Source: Takifugu bimaculatus
Lineage: Eukaryota; Chordata; Actinopteri; Tetraodontiformes; Tetraodontidae
Length of the DNA: 64,000 nt
Direction of reading: 5' to 3'
Assembly: GCA_004026145.2 (NCBI GenBank)
Contig: CP034986.1
Span: 13,751,804-13,815,803, forward strand
Shown: positions 23,946 to 34,857 of the stretch, piece after piece
Layout of the letters: every line of letters starts with the position of its first letter
Numbering within the stretch: the first letter of the stretch is position 1
Program-made: the position numbers and the translations under genes
The notes under the pieces: model-generated
The model's input: only the letters and a program-made list of their open reading frames with translations
Told to the model about the DNA's origin: nothing
Database searches by the model: none

Positions 23946-26515
23946 TGGTGCGAAGGAGGTGGTGGGATCAGCAAAGGCGCTTGAATGGTGCAGCCATGGA
24001 AATGTAGAGTCATGAACAAGTGCATAAAGGTGAATGTCAATCCATTGTTTTTTGGTGAAAGGATACAAACATCAAATGAATAAAAGAGAAAGAAAAACGG
24101 AAGAAGGGTACGTTTTTCTCAGATGCAGACCTTTGTTGATAGGAAAAAAGGGTCAAGGTGACACTAACATTAGCAAAGGTCTTCCTCTGGAAATCAGGAA
24201 CAAATGGAAAATATTTAGTACCAAACACTGAAGCTTTCACATGGGTACACCCTCCCGGGACCAAAACCTTTGGTTCCTTTTGATAAAAATGGCACACTTT
24301 TCATCATGAAAAATAATAATTGCAGCTCCTGGGGGGGTGGGGAGGGTCCAGAGGCTGTGAGAAACCCATAGGTGAAAAGAGAAAACAAAGCATTCTTGAA
24401 CACCATCACTGAGAACAAGTCCAGCTTGCAGAAAGTGGGCAAAATTGAATTCAGCCCAGCTGCTTAGCTCCAAAAATGAGACAATGTAAAAAAATAGATG
24501 TGTTTCAGTGTTTAGGCAGACGTTCCTCAAGTCCTTATGTGATGCCTCTCCAATGTAAAAGCCAGGAGAGCCAAGAATCAGACTGTAAATGTGACTGACA
24601 GTGACCCAGAGCCTCATTAACTTCCCAAATGGAGCATGGAACATTCACCTTTCAAAGGAAATAGGTAAACGCCTGTGACCAGCCAGGACTCGAGGCCGGC
24701 GGCGATCATTTACAACCGTCCAAGTCCAATGAACCTCATATCCAAGTAGATTGAAAAAGGAGCAAATGGGTTTAATACTTTATTGATGGCACTTTTGTAG
24801 TAACCCGGGCTACAATGACCCCACTTTGATGGCAACATCAGCGGGGGCAGCCAAAGCTAGCAGTTAATGCCGCGTAGCTAATGATCTAAAAAAAAAGAAT
24901 GGACCACAGCAAGGTCCTGTGTGTTTATGCCATGTGTTCAGAGCTCACACTTGCAAGAGCGGAAGAGAAAACTCCGTAAACAACGTAAACAGACTAGCAG
25001 GTTTAAAGAAGGCTTAAAACTGGCAGCCTTCATGAATGGCTGATGGAAATGCAGGGAAGGGCATTCCTCTTGTCTTCCATCTACACAGAGGAATCTCTAT
25101 TTCTCTGGCTCCTTCCTGAAATTCTAAAATGATTTTGGCACATGATGGTTTAAGTTGCGATGCATTAATGTGAAGAACGGGGACCTGGAGGAAAAGTCTC
25201 CAGGAACCCCAGGAATTATGCAGGAAAATACAGCAGCACAACTCACATTTCCCACAGTTCTTTAACTATTCACCAGGTGAACTGCTCGATATTCTGGACA
25301 CACACAAATTTATGCAACATAGTACAGACATAATCTACAGATTTATCCCAATATTCATGAGATTTTTCTTGGATTCAATTTCTGGTGACTTTAATGACCT
25401 TCAAATTTACACCTAATGTGAGGAAGTGGAACCCAGTAAATTCATCAAAATCAGCTAAAATGCTCCTGAATCCATTGAAATCCAGTCATTCTCAAAAAGA
25501 TTAATTTATCTCTTTCTGTTTACTGGGTGATTGTGGAATAATTTGGCTTAAACCATTATAGGAATTAGCACATTGGGGATGGTGTGAATGGCCTCCCCAT
25601 GGGAGTTGGGCACCCTAGTGGGCGGCCCTGGCCAAACAGAAAACTCTTCAGCAAAACTTTGAGCCAAACGGTTTTTAAAGTCCCAATAACCTGCAACGCT
25701 GATCCATAATTGCAGCGAACCGTAACAAATGAGCCATACATTACTCGTGATCATCGCTGGGAACCTTTCGGCCGTCAGACCAGGAGACAGGAAGTGACTT
25801 ACCTAGAAAAAAAGAGAGAGGAGGTGATTTTAATTCATTTCCTAACAAGAGTAACAATCGGATGATTTTCTTGGAGGTGTAAAAATGAATCCACGATTCT
25901 GGCTAGCATGTGGCTCCTGCGAGAAAGTGACTCCGATCCATCACGTGAGTTCTCCCTGACATGTTCTGCAGCATCTGGAAACGGGAGTTGACTCTGTTGT
26001 ATTCTGGTTCAACAGCGTTTCAAAAGCAGGAGCCTGCTTCAGACAGTCACGTGATTTGTTTCAGTGAAAGTAATTTTTACCCCCCCCCCTCTCAAAAAAA
26101 ACCCTCCAGAGATCCAGTTCCTGGGTGGAGATAGCAGGATGGGTGCCGTCGACACTCGTAGCATCTAGACATGGCTCAGGAAACACCTAAAACACACACT
26201 CCCTCAACCCTCTGCCCCAAAATAAGCCTGAAAGGAAAATATAGCACTTTGATATTTATGTCAAAGGAAGACATACGATGTTTATCGCGATACGTTCTCA
26301 GAAATATATCAAAAAAAGGCTGCAAGGTGAGAACAGAAAAGAATAAGAGGAGCAGGACATAAAGAATGTGTGCGTGGGGGGTATTAAAGAATGACACCAC
26401 AGGAGTGAGGGGCCCTCGGGGGGCTCTCGCTGTGCACACATTGATTTCTCATTAGTAAATGCAGACCTAGATTTCGTCAGCAGAGCTAACTAAAGCACAG
26501 CAGGTGCTGCGGTAC

Positions 26516-26670
26516 CTGCCAGAGGCTAAATCTTCATACTCCTGCAGCTCTGTGATTAGGAGCAGGAAGACATTTCTGATGCCTTTGTGATGGATTCGCA
26601 CGTGGAGTTTGTTGCCCGGGTCTGGATCGAAGGGCGCCACGAGGATTTTGACCAGCAGGTCTCCGCCCAA
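26516..26670 (-). CDS. Candidate coding exon, unknown protein, low confidence
   Basis: On the minus strand about 51 open codons include LLVKILVAPFDPDPG, NKLHVRIHHKG and ITELQEYEDLASG, a protein-like composition with frequent C or G at third positions. The frame leads into GGCAG|GTACCG, a good 5' splice-site match with the exon ending near 26517. An in-frame TAA lies just upstream of the first TTG (26670), so an acceptor would have to fall within the first few codons, and the only AG there (GGCGGAG) lacks a pyrimidine tract. I recognise no family. It may be a chance open frame. Confidence 0.2.
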
Positions 26671-26699
26671 TTAGCCGGTCCTGCTATCAGTGTGCGTTG

Positions 26700-28339
26700 T
26701 GGCTACAGCTGAGCACTGCTCCAGCATCTGAGAAGGAAATGATCCCGGTGGGCTCAGAGGGCTTGAGTTTTATATCCCATCTACCTGATCCAACTGCTAA
26801 ACACGCTCGTTCGGACAAAGCTTTTCATTTTCTGGTAAGATGCGATGATTTGGAGCGCGCGCCCCTCCTACGGTTGGGTTTATCTCTGTCAGAAAATTGG
26901 ACTCTGAAGTGCATGTGTGGTGGTTTCAGGACCCTCATTAGATGGCACTGTGTACTCTGCAGCTACTGCAGCGGGAAAAAAGTCATTCCTCCGCTGCTCG
27001 TTTTATGAGGATAAAGATTGGTTTTATCTGCTACGGATCGTACAAAGATAGGAAAACCGAGGCGTCTGTGTTGGCGTGCTTAAAATAAGTTTCAGTGCTT
27101 CTGTGATCAGACAAAAGATTCTCCTTCTGTATCCACCTGCAGAGCAGGCTGATCGGTATCTGGGACATCAATGCGCTGGGCAGCGATGAAAGAGTGAGTG
27201 TAGGATAAAAGCAAGGGAGGGAAATAAGTGAGGAGAGATGAAAGAGGTCTCACCTGATGGAGTGGAAATATACACGGCTCATCTATGGTCGTCACTTTAC
27301 CAGAGGCAGACGCGGCCGCACTCCCCCAGCACTCTTAACATTTATTATCAGGCAGATGGAGAAACTCGTGCACCGTCACACAGACACACTCAACTGCTGT
27401 TGCTGCCTCTAATTAACTAGGTTTCCCTAAACAAAATGACTGCACAAGCACGAACGGGCACATCTGGGGACGGTGCACTCAGCATCAATCAAGACCACCA
27501 GACCCGGGAATTATGGAGGGAAGCGAGTGAGCAGCTGCCAGACGACGGGAGAGGAGAGGAAGAGAAGGTGGAAAACACAAAACTGAACTGCAAGACATCC
27601 CTGATGGATGGCGAAATTGTGTCCTGATTCAACAGCTCAGGGTCAGAATGTTGACTTTTGATCCAGGAAAATTAGCCCACACCAACGAAGGGATGGATTC
27701 AGCTTTGGCACCGCTGCCCGTGACAAAAGTCCGGAGGAAGTGAGCTTCCGTGAGCTGTTTTAGCAGTACGATGCTGAACTTTTGGCCTTCGTACCGGGGG
27801 GGCGACGTCAGCGAGGTCCATGTGTGCAAAGGTGACAACTGACACATTCCCATCCAAGTCGTTGGACCACATATTAGATGGATATCGGCCGGGTGCCTTT
27901 GGCGGAAAACTGGATGGAAACGGTTTCCAACCCACAGTCTGTGAATGAGTGGCCACTGCTAACTGAAAGTGTGAGACTGGGATAAGCTAGAGGTAAAACA
28001 ACACGTCGACAGAGGTGAGAAAGTGAGTCAAATCATCTGTAGAGCTGTGAACGAGAGCCAAAAGCCGCAGTAAACCGAACCCCAATTGTGGTTAAATAAA
28101 TCATCTGTCGCCCTGAACATGCTGCCACTGCTTTCTGCCACATTATTCTCATCTCGCATCAACAACTGCCTCAGCCCTGACGCGGGGTGGAGGAGAACAG
28201 CAGGCAGACAGCATCCGCTGATCAAAAGAGGAGTTTTTCTTCTTCTTCCCTTTTTTCTGTCCTCTAACGCACAGAGAGCTCACGCTGTACCAGGCGTGAC
28301 CGTGCACTGAGATGCTGGATAAAGAGGAGAGTATAAGGG

Positions 28340-28341
<2 letters not shown>
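26700..28341. other. Non-coding stretch, no gene recognised
   Basis: Mixed-composition sequence with overlapping open frames and no domain, repeat or clear regulatory cluster visible. Confidence 0.55.

Positions 28342-28396
<55 letters not shown>
28342..28396. repeat. (GT)n microsatellite
   Basis: About 27 uninterrupted GT units. Confidence 0.97.
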
Positions 28397-28397
<1 letters not shown>

Positions 28398-29312
28398 TGA
28401 AGGTGGTTTTTATGCGTCAATCTTCATCAACCAGGCCCCTGCGGGACCGGGGATTAGTGAGCATAAGCACTCGCTACTGTCCTGCTGAATAAACAGTTAG
28501 CTAATATGTTAGAGATGTTATTCATCCCCTTGTGTTTGCAATAAAACTGCTTCTGACCGCCTGCAATCATTGACTTGATGTTAATAATTAGGCACGGATG
28601 TGCCTTTTTTACCCATCACAAAGCATTGATTTCTTTTTCTTTTTTTTTACTCCCTCACAGGTCTGTGGGTAGCTGCTGAGGCTCGGTCGTGAAATGAAAA
28701 TGATGCTGTCTTCGGAGCCAGCCGTGTTTGATTCCCTCAGACTGTGACGCAAGCTGTGGCGTGAATGAGGACGCACCGTGCAACATGCACGCAGCCATCA
28801 GTCTCGGGCGTGGAGAATCGGCTTCCAGCAGCAGACGATCGGCCGAGGAGGTTTTCTTCCAAGTGTCTTTATTTGTCGTTATGTCAGCTTACTGCCTTTC
28901 AGGGCCGAGACGATTCATCCGCTAAACCAGTTCTGGCCGGCATGAGCCGTGCTGGCCGCTATCTGTGGGGCTGCGCTGCAGCCCGACTCCAAGCTGGGGC
29001 GGACGTTAATCTGACGGGCCGTGTCAATTTTCAACCAGCTCATCAATGAGACGCGCGCAGTGACATCTGAGCGGGAAAACTGGGAAAGGTTTACGGTCTG
29101 TGGGTTTGGTTATTAGGCCCCAAAAGTAACAGAATAGAGGAACTTGCATCTGTGCTGGCAGTAGACGCGCACCTCCTTTTCTTTCTGCTTCTTTAGCACG
29201 ACTGCAATGATCAGCAGGGAGGTCGTCTCCACGTGCACCTCCTTTGAGGCTGAATCAGCAGATTGTCAGATGTGACACTGGGCAGGAGAGCGGGAATGAA
29301 GACCGGAGGGCT

Positions 29313-29352
29313 TTGCATGTGTTGCATGTGTTGCATGTGTTGCATGTGTTGC
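29313..29352. repeat. 9-bp tandem repeat (about 4.4 copies)
   Basis: TTGCATGTG repeated without change. It explains the MCC repeats in the overlapping open frame. Confidence 0.95.
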
Positions 29353-30059
29353 GGAGGCCAGCGCTTAAAGAACGATGAGCCTCGCTGCTCTGGAGAGTCT
29401 GGTCCTAAATACCCTTATGGCAAAAAGTGGTATGCAGCCTTCAACATGCTTCCTTTGAGTTGAGTTTCCTTTTCTAGCTTAGCTGCAAGTGGGCTAATGG
29501 TTTGAGGAATTCTGAGCTTCAAGACGCGGAAGAGTTTATGTTGAGTATCTACTAAATTCCGCGTGAAGAGGTGATAAAATCGAGTGGCCATCTTTCCCAG
29601 AGACCTTGCTGAAGCGCAGAGCCGCTGCTGTCGTTACGCAGCGATTTACCGGGACATTGGTTAAATATTACCCATCGCTACATTATAAAAATGTAACGTG
29701 GCCGTCAGTAATGGGAGAGGAATGGGTCGGAATTCTTCCTCCCAATAAAGCGCGGCGGATAACGGATCGCCCGGGGTCGGACTTGGAAATGAAGGGGCTG
29801 CGGTGAAGGTGCCCTTCAGAGATCCCTGCGTGTTTGCGTGGGTTTGTGAGGCTGTGTGTAACCCAGCGGGTGGGGTAGGGGAAGTGGAGGGAGGTTTGAT
29901 GTCTCCCACACATAAACCATGATTAACACAGCTGGGTTTCAAAGGTCTGGGCAGCGCTGGCGCTGGCACACGTGAGCACACGCGAAAAAAGAGACAAGAC
30001 ACTGGCGGCCGCATCGCGTGTCTTTAAGCACATTACAAATCATTACACTCGATTTGCTC

Positions 30060-30380
30060 CTTCTCTTTAGACAATAACTCTCACTTCACACAATTACTGT
30101 CCAGCCATGCAAGCGCTCCGTGATGAAGTGGCCCCGTTAGTTAAAACGATGCTGATGATTTATGCAAAGACTCTGGAGAGCCACGCTTTTCAACAAAAGC
30201 CAATTGACCCCTGCCCACCCGCCGCCGACCCCTGCGTCCGCGCCTGTGTGATTGAATCGTGGCAGAGTCTGTCACTCAGTGCACAGCGGCGCCAAGATTT
30301 CATTACAATAGGAGGCTAATGTGAGAAAAGCAATTATGCACGGCGTTAGCTCAACGGTGACCTTTCCATCTGTGATTGCT
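30060..30380. promoter_or_regulatory. Homeodomain-site-rich island
   Basis: ACACAATTACTGTCC, CCGTTAGTTAAAACG, GATTTATGCAAAG, CATTACAATAGGAGGCTAATG and AAGCAATTATGCACG occur in 300 bp with no simple repeats. A 70-codon open frame covers part of it without a domain. Enhancer-like texture, with no conservation evidence available. Confidence 0.25.
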
Positions 30381-31168
30381 CATTTTTGGAAGAAAAAAAG
30401 AGCAGATATCCATAAATAAACATTGTGAATATTTCATCTCACCTCTCGGCTTTTCTACGTGAATGAAAGGTAAAGAAACTCATTTAAGTTTCTACCATTT
30501 CTGTTGCCCGAACAAAGAACGCGATAATCAATCAGTGAGGCTCATCTCGAAGATTTTTTTTTTTTCCTAGCCTGTCTGACAGCTCATTTTCTTCCCCCGT
30601 TATGGGTAACCAATACAAAATATTCATCTTCTCGTCCTCAAATGTTACCATTGGTGACACTGTGGAGAAGATATCAACATTTGATATGATGTTGAAAAGA
30701 TTAAAGCAGAAAAAAATACGCCGTTAAAACCCTTAACGGTGCCCTCGAGCAGACAGATTCACTCCGCATGGACGTCACAAATACGCTGAAAACTGCCTTG
30801 AAGAGGAAAAACAAGAATCTTTGTCTTTCCTGCAACGATAGCCAGAGTCAGGGGAAATCAGCGATAAGTGAAAGGAACTTTAGACGATGAAAATGTCTCA
30901 CTTTTGATTTATGTTTCCCACAACAACGGCTGGTTTTATAGGTTGATTTCTGAAATCATAACGATCATCGTGATGCTCCCCGGGACCGCGCTACATTAAA
31001 AAGATGGAAACAAACCGAAAATTTCTTCCACATCTGAACCACTCTCTGATCCCTCACGTGGGGCCTCCAGGAACAGATTTGAGATCAGATGTGAGTTTGA
31101 GGAACTTCAACGCCACCTCCAGGACCCTGGGGACGGCGGAGCAGCGTATGTCGACAGACCGTCCCGCC

Positions 31169-31205
31169 GAGGGAACCATGAGGGAACCATGAGGGAACCA
31201 TGAGG
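31169..31205. repeat. 11-bp tandem repeat (about 3.4 copies)
   Basis: GAGGGAACCAT repeated three times with no mismatch, followed by a partial GAGGA copy. Confidence 0.95.
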
Positions 31206-32739
31206 AATTTCCATGCCTGAAATGGAAACTGGCTCCCTCAATGGGACAAAACTGCCAGGTTTACCGTGGGTGCGGAGCATCGGTGAACAATGAACCCAAC
31301 AATGAGGCAAAGCTGGACATGGAAGAGTACCAGTGTTCTATCCAAACACTGGTGCTGAACGTTTAAACAGGAACCGTCGGATAAACGCTGGAGAAAATGG
31401 GGCCGCCCCCGCCGGCTGTGGATGCGAGGCCCAGCTCTCCCTGCCTCAGCCTGCATCTGAACTCGGCTCTTCCCTCGGTGTTTGTGCTACCCCTCGCTGC
31501 GTAACCTCCTTTTCCTCATTCTGCTCTCCTCTGTTTGATTTCTCGGCGCTTGTCATCCAGGGACTCGGCTTGTCCAAGAGTCTCAGCACCATTAAATATT
31601 CATCCGCTCTCATCAATTGCTCCCGGAGTCCTTTTGGTTGGGGGGGGGGTACGACATTGAATTATTCAGGACCCAATCAGAGCTATTTCTGGAAGCTGCA
31701 TTGACTTAGATGAGCCTGCACAGCGGGCTCCAGCGTTTGTGTGTTTTTGCTGCGGCGTCTCCGTTATATCGGTGTCTATCAGCAGCCATCGTAATTGCAG
31801 ACATTATGCGGAGGTCACCAAACGCATCATCTGACCATCTTCACTGATGTGTGGCTGAAAGACTTCAATGGAGCAGCGAAATTACTATATGACACGGCTC
31901 ACAAAGGGAAAACAAGATTCATGTCCGAGAAAAAAGCTGGTTTCATCATCCAATCAGAAAAAAATGATTTCCTCTAAGCCAGAGAGAGAACTCACTGAAG
32001 AGCAGAGGTGGAAAGGTTATAAGAAAAAAAAGCTTTGCTCATAAAAGGAACCCAAATTAGCATCTTTGAAATTCTAACAGGAGAACACAAGTCCAGTTTC
32101 TCTGGATTGAAAGCACTTAGCTTTTAAAACGAAGCGAACACTCAGCCTCAATAACCTGTTTAAAACAGACAGCCTGCAGATGATCTTTGCTTTGAGCTCG
32201 CGGAGCATAAAAGGATAAAAACTGCGATGAGAAGGAAGCACAAGGCAGGGAAAAGGGAACCTGAATCTCCTCCTACACAGCCGAGGTGAGGAGGATTTAC
32301 TCTGAGGGGTCACAGAGATGTCACTCCCCTGGCCACACATAGTAATGTGTGAGACTAATTTGCCCAATAAAAAAATGTCACTTCCAGATAAGTGTTATGA
32401 GCAGCATGCTCATTACGCTAAAAGGCTAAGAATGGGCACCCGAGTGTGAATTTTTAACACCGACACCAGACGAGGGTGGAAAGCAGCTCTGCCAAGCGTT
32501 TAGCCCCGAGACCTCCAGCGACACCTACGAGGGTGACCCGTGATGACTCTTTTAAAGAGACAATAAATTCAGCTCACCTGTGCATGTATAAGCTGGCTTA
32601 ATTACGTAGAAAAAGAGCGGTTTTAAAGTTAAAGGAGTCAGAGTTGATTCTGATCGGAAGCCCAGACGGATGGGGGGGGGGGCCCTGTCGCTGCACCTTC
32701 CCCTCCCTGCTGGGAACGTGTCGATACCTCGTCACCGCG

Positions 32740-33010
32740 GGTCATCCCATTTAGTCATGATATCAACATATTTACGGCTCTGCTGCGGCCGGATGATTGC
32801 ACGGTCGTCATTGCCCCTTTTATAGCAGTTAAGAGCCTGACAGGATCGGCTTGTAACTGCAATTCTGTGCCCTCGTAAGTGGCATTTAAACTGGGAGAGG
32901 GGCATCATGCACCGTTACGCTCCCTCCCCCAGCTGCAAATCATGTCCAACCACGGAGTTAATTATTTAACAGAAGCTAATGCTGCCGCTGCGGAAACATA
33001 TTGAGTCTAC
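32740..33010. promoter_or_regulatory. Island resembling a conserved non-coding element
   Basis: TTTAGTCATGATATC, GGATGATTGCACGG, TTTTATAGCAGTTAAGAGCC, TGCAATTCTGTGCC, GGCATTTAAACTGGG and GAGTTAATTATTTAAC are packed into 270 bp. The sequence is complex with no repeats, unlike the adjacent DNA. Texture-based. Confidence 0.25.
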
Positions 33011-33143
33011 GCCAGATACAACGGAGGTCATCTGCGGGTCAGAGATCCAGCAGATTCTCTATCAGAGGAGGTCACATGGTACGACTAGCGATACCATCTG
33101 TGGGCTGTGTGATGGAGAGGTCATCTTGTGTCACTGAGAGATA

Positions 33144-33156
33144 CCCCCCCCCCCCC
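33144..33156. repeat. Poly-C run (13 nt)
   Basis: An uninterrupted C run following ATA. Confidence 0.9.
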
Positions 33157-33204
33157 ACCCCACACTAGAGCAGGCCTACTCCTGTCCTGACTAATGAAAA
33201 CAAT

Positions 33205-33560
33205 TAACATGTCTAATTACCATCCTCAATCAGCGCTCGACACAGCCGCCGTTGACTTGATAGACTGCCTGAGTTACGACCGCCAATCGAAGTGTATAAC
33301 AGACTTTCCTGCGTGGTGATTTCGGCCGCCAGCCTCGTGCCGGGGTAAATAAATCACATCAATCTCATCAGGAAACCCAGTGATCAAATCCACACGCTCC
33401 GCACGGCCACGTTTAAAGGTAAACGCCTAATCGCTCGGCATAATTCATCCCAGCGCTATTCATCACAGCCACTGATGATATTCGGAAATACCACGTTTGC
33501 TAATGAATTAGCATCTTCGGCATATGTCCGCGCTGATATGAAGGCTTTAGTATTCAACCC
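33205..33560. promoter_or_regulatory. Homeodomain-site-rich island with a paired-type dimer site
   Basis: Contains AACATGTCTAATTACC, GGTAAATAAATCACATCAATC and, at 33501-33510, TAATGAATTA, which is a TAAT-NN-ATTA palindrome of the P2 type bound by dimers of paired-class homeodomains. A POU/homeo-type CATAATTCATCC lies nearby. The inference is from motifs only. Confidence 0.25.
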
Positions 33561-34258
33561 TGCAGGTGGGGCCTTGACAGCAGCGGAGAAAAGAGACTTT
33601 TCAACAGCCCCCGCGATAAATCTGTCGCAACCACGCGCACAAGTCATTTGTTCACTTCTTCTCCTGCAATGTGGGAACCTCTAAATGGAAATCCGGACTC
33701 TAGCGTAACGACCCGCGACGCCATTCGACCTCAGATTCCGTTTGCATCTAAAGGTGAAAAACAGCAAACACCAAGATGCCCCGATGACTCCTCATGTGTG
33801 AAAATCTTTGTGACCAAAAAGGCCTCCTCGCCCTCCATATCCGCTGCCTTTGTTGTCTCTAATCACTTGCGCACTGAAAGGATTATGCATTTTCCCATCG
33901 TGCAAACAGGCACAGTGGGACATCTGGATCACTGCTGAGTCATGTTACAAACTGGCGAGAGTTCTCAACTGGAGCGCCATTTAAGCACATTTCTATTTTA
34001 GCATTAAAGCACATTTGATGTCTCATATCAACAAATTGGCACCTGTTACACAGCTGATGAGCATAAATATATCTCTTCCATAACTCGACAAAGGCACAAA
34101 AGCTCAGGAATACTAATTAAGCTCGTTTAGCTCCCTCCAAATCAAAAAGGGAGCAAAGGAGCAGTTGACAGCGAGTGCAAGAAGGAAAAACTCCTGAGAG
34201 GTGAAAAAGGAAAGGAAAATGAATTTTCAGCAAAGATTCCACAGCTTGAAGAGGAGAA

Positions 34259-34271
34259 CCCCCCCCCCCCC
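34259..34271. repeat. Poly-C run (13 nt)
   Basis: An uninterrupted C run, 24 bp before the solo LTR's target-site duplication. Confidence 0.9.
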
Positions 34272-34299
34272 GGCTGTCACCTTCAGGGACGAGCAGTAA

Positions 34300-34857
34300 T
34301 GTCACAGCCCCTTTTCCCCAGTTCCCTCCTGTCCCAGTACTTTTCCACTGCCCTGCTCACGCCACACCCTCTGATCACTGATCACACACCTGCCCTCACT
34401 CATCAATCAGCTCACCTACCAGTGTATATATTCTCCAGCCTCACACTCACTCAGTGCCAGATTGTTCTTCTGCTTTCATGCGAGACTTTCCAGCAGTTGT
34501 TTCCCTGCCTGGATTACCCGTTACCGACCCTGCCTGTCCTGCGTTCTGCCTGCCTTGCCTGTTCCCCGGACAACCTACCTGCTTCTGCCCTGACTACAAC
34601 TTCTGCCTCAGCGTCTCTGGCTCCTGTCTGCTCACCTGGTTTAGACTTCTCCGCCCGGCCCCGACTTCGCTGCTGCTCGTCCCACTCCCTGAGCCTGCAA
34701 CCCATAGACTTTGTGCGGGCCCAGAGCCTGAAGAACGGACTGTTTCCTGTGTTTCCTGGTCTGCCTGAGTTCCTGTTTGCCCGTGTGTTAATAAAAGTCA
34801 TTACTATGGTCCAGCTTTCCAGAGTGCTGCATTTGGGTCCTAACTGCACCCGTCACA
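34300..34857 (+). mobile_element. Solo LTR of an LTR retrotransposon
   Basis: A 558-bp unit starting TGTCACAG and ending CGTCACA, so it has the TG...CA ends of an LTR. It is flanked by a perfect 5-bp direct repeat AGTAA (34295-34299 and 34858-34862), the target-site duplication expected of retroviral-type integrase. A TATA-like TATATA (34425-34430) and a polyadenylation signal AATAAA (34790-34795) lie in the order promoter then poly(A), which sets the plus orientation. No gag, pol or second LTR is nearby, so it is a solo LTR left by recombination between two LTRs. A 187-codon open frame spans nearly the whole LTR and is a by-product of it. The 5-bp duplication fits Ty3/Gypsy-type or some retrovirus-like elements, and I do not name the family. 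Confidence 0.88.

Larger units (their letters stand above)
20301..26400. other. Non-coding stretch, no gene recognised
   Basis: The stretch contains a short (GA)n at 21540-21555, a CTCF-like motif at 21649-21662, an AT-rich island at 23640-23945 and a splice-acceptor-like site on the minus strand at 25803 (see findings). Other open frames overlap freely and carry no recognisable domain. Confidence 0.55.
28397..34290. other. Non-coding stretch with possible regulatory islands
   Basis: No gene recognised. It holds a 9-bp minisatellite (29313-29352), an 11-bp tandem (31169-31205), poly-C runs (33144-33156 and 34259-34271) and three islands rich in homeodomain-type cores (30060-30380, 32740-33010 and 33205-33560). 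Confidence 0.55.

Noticed and set aside
29313..31205. Possible CRISPR-like arrays from short tandem repeats
   Set aside because: The repeats are contiguous with no spacers, and the window is clearly eukaryotic.
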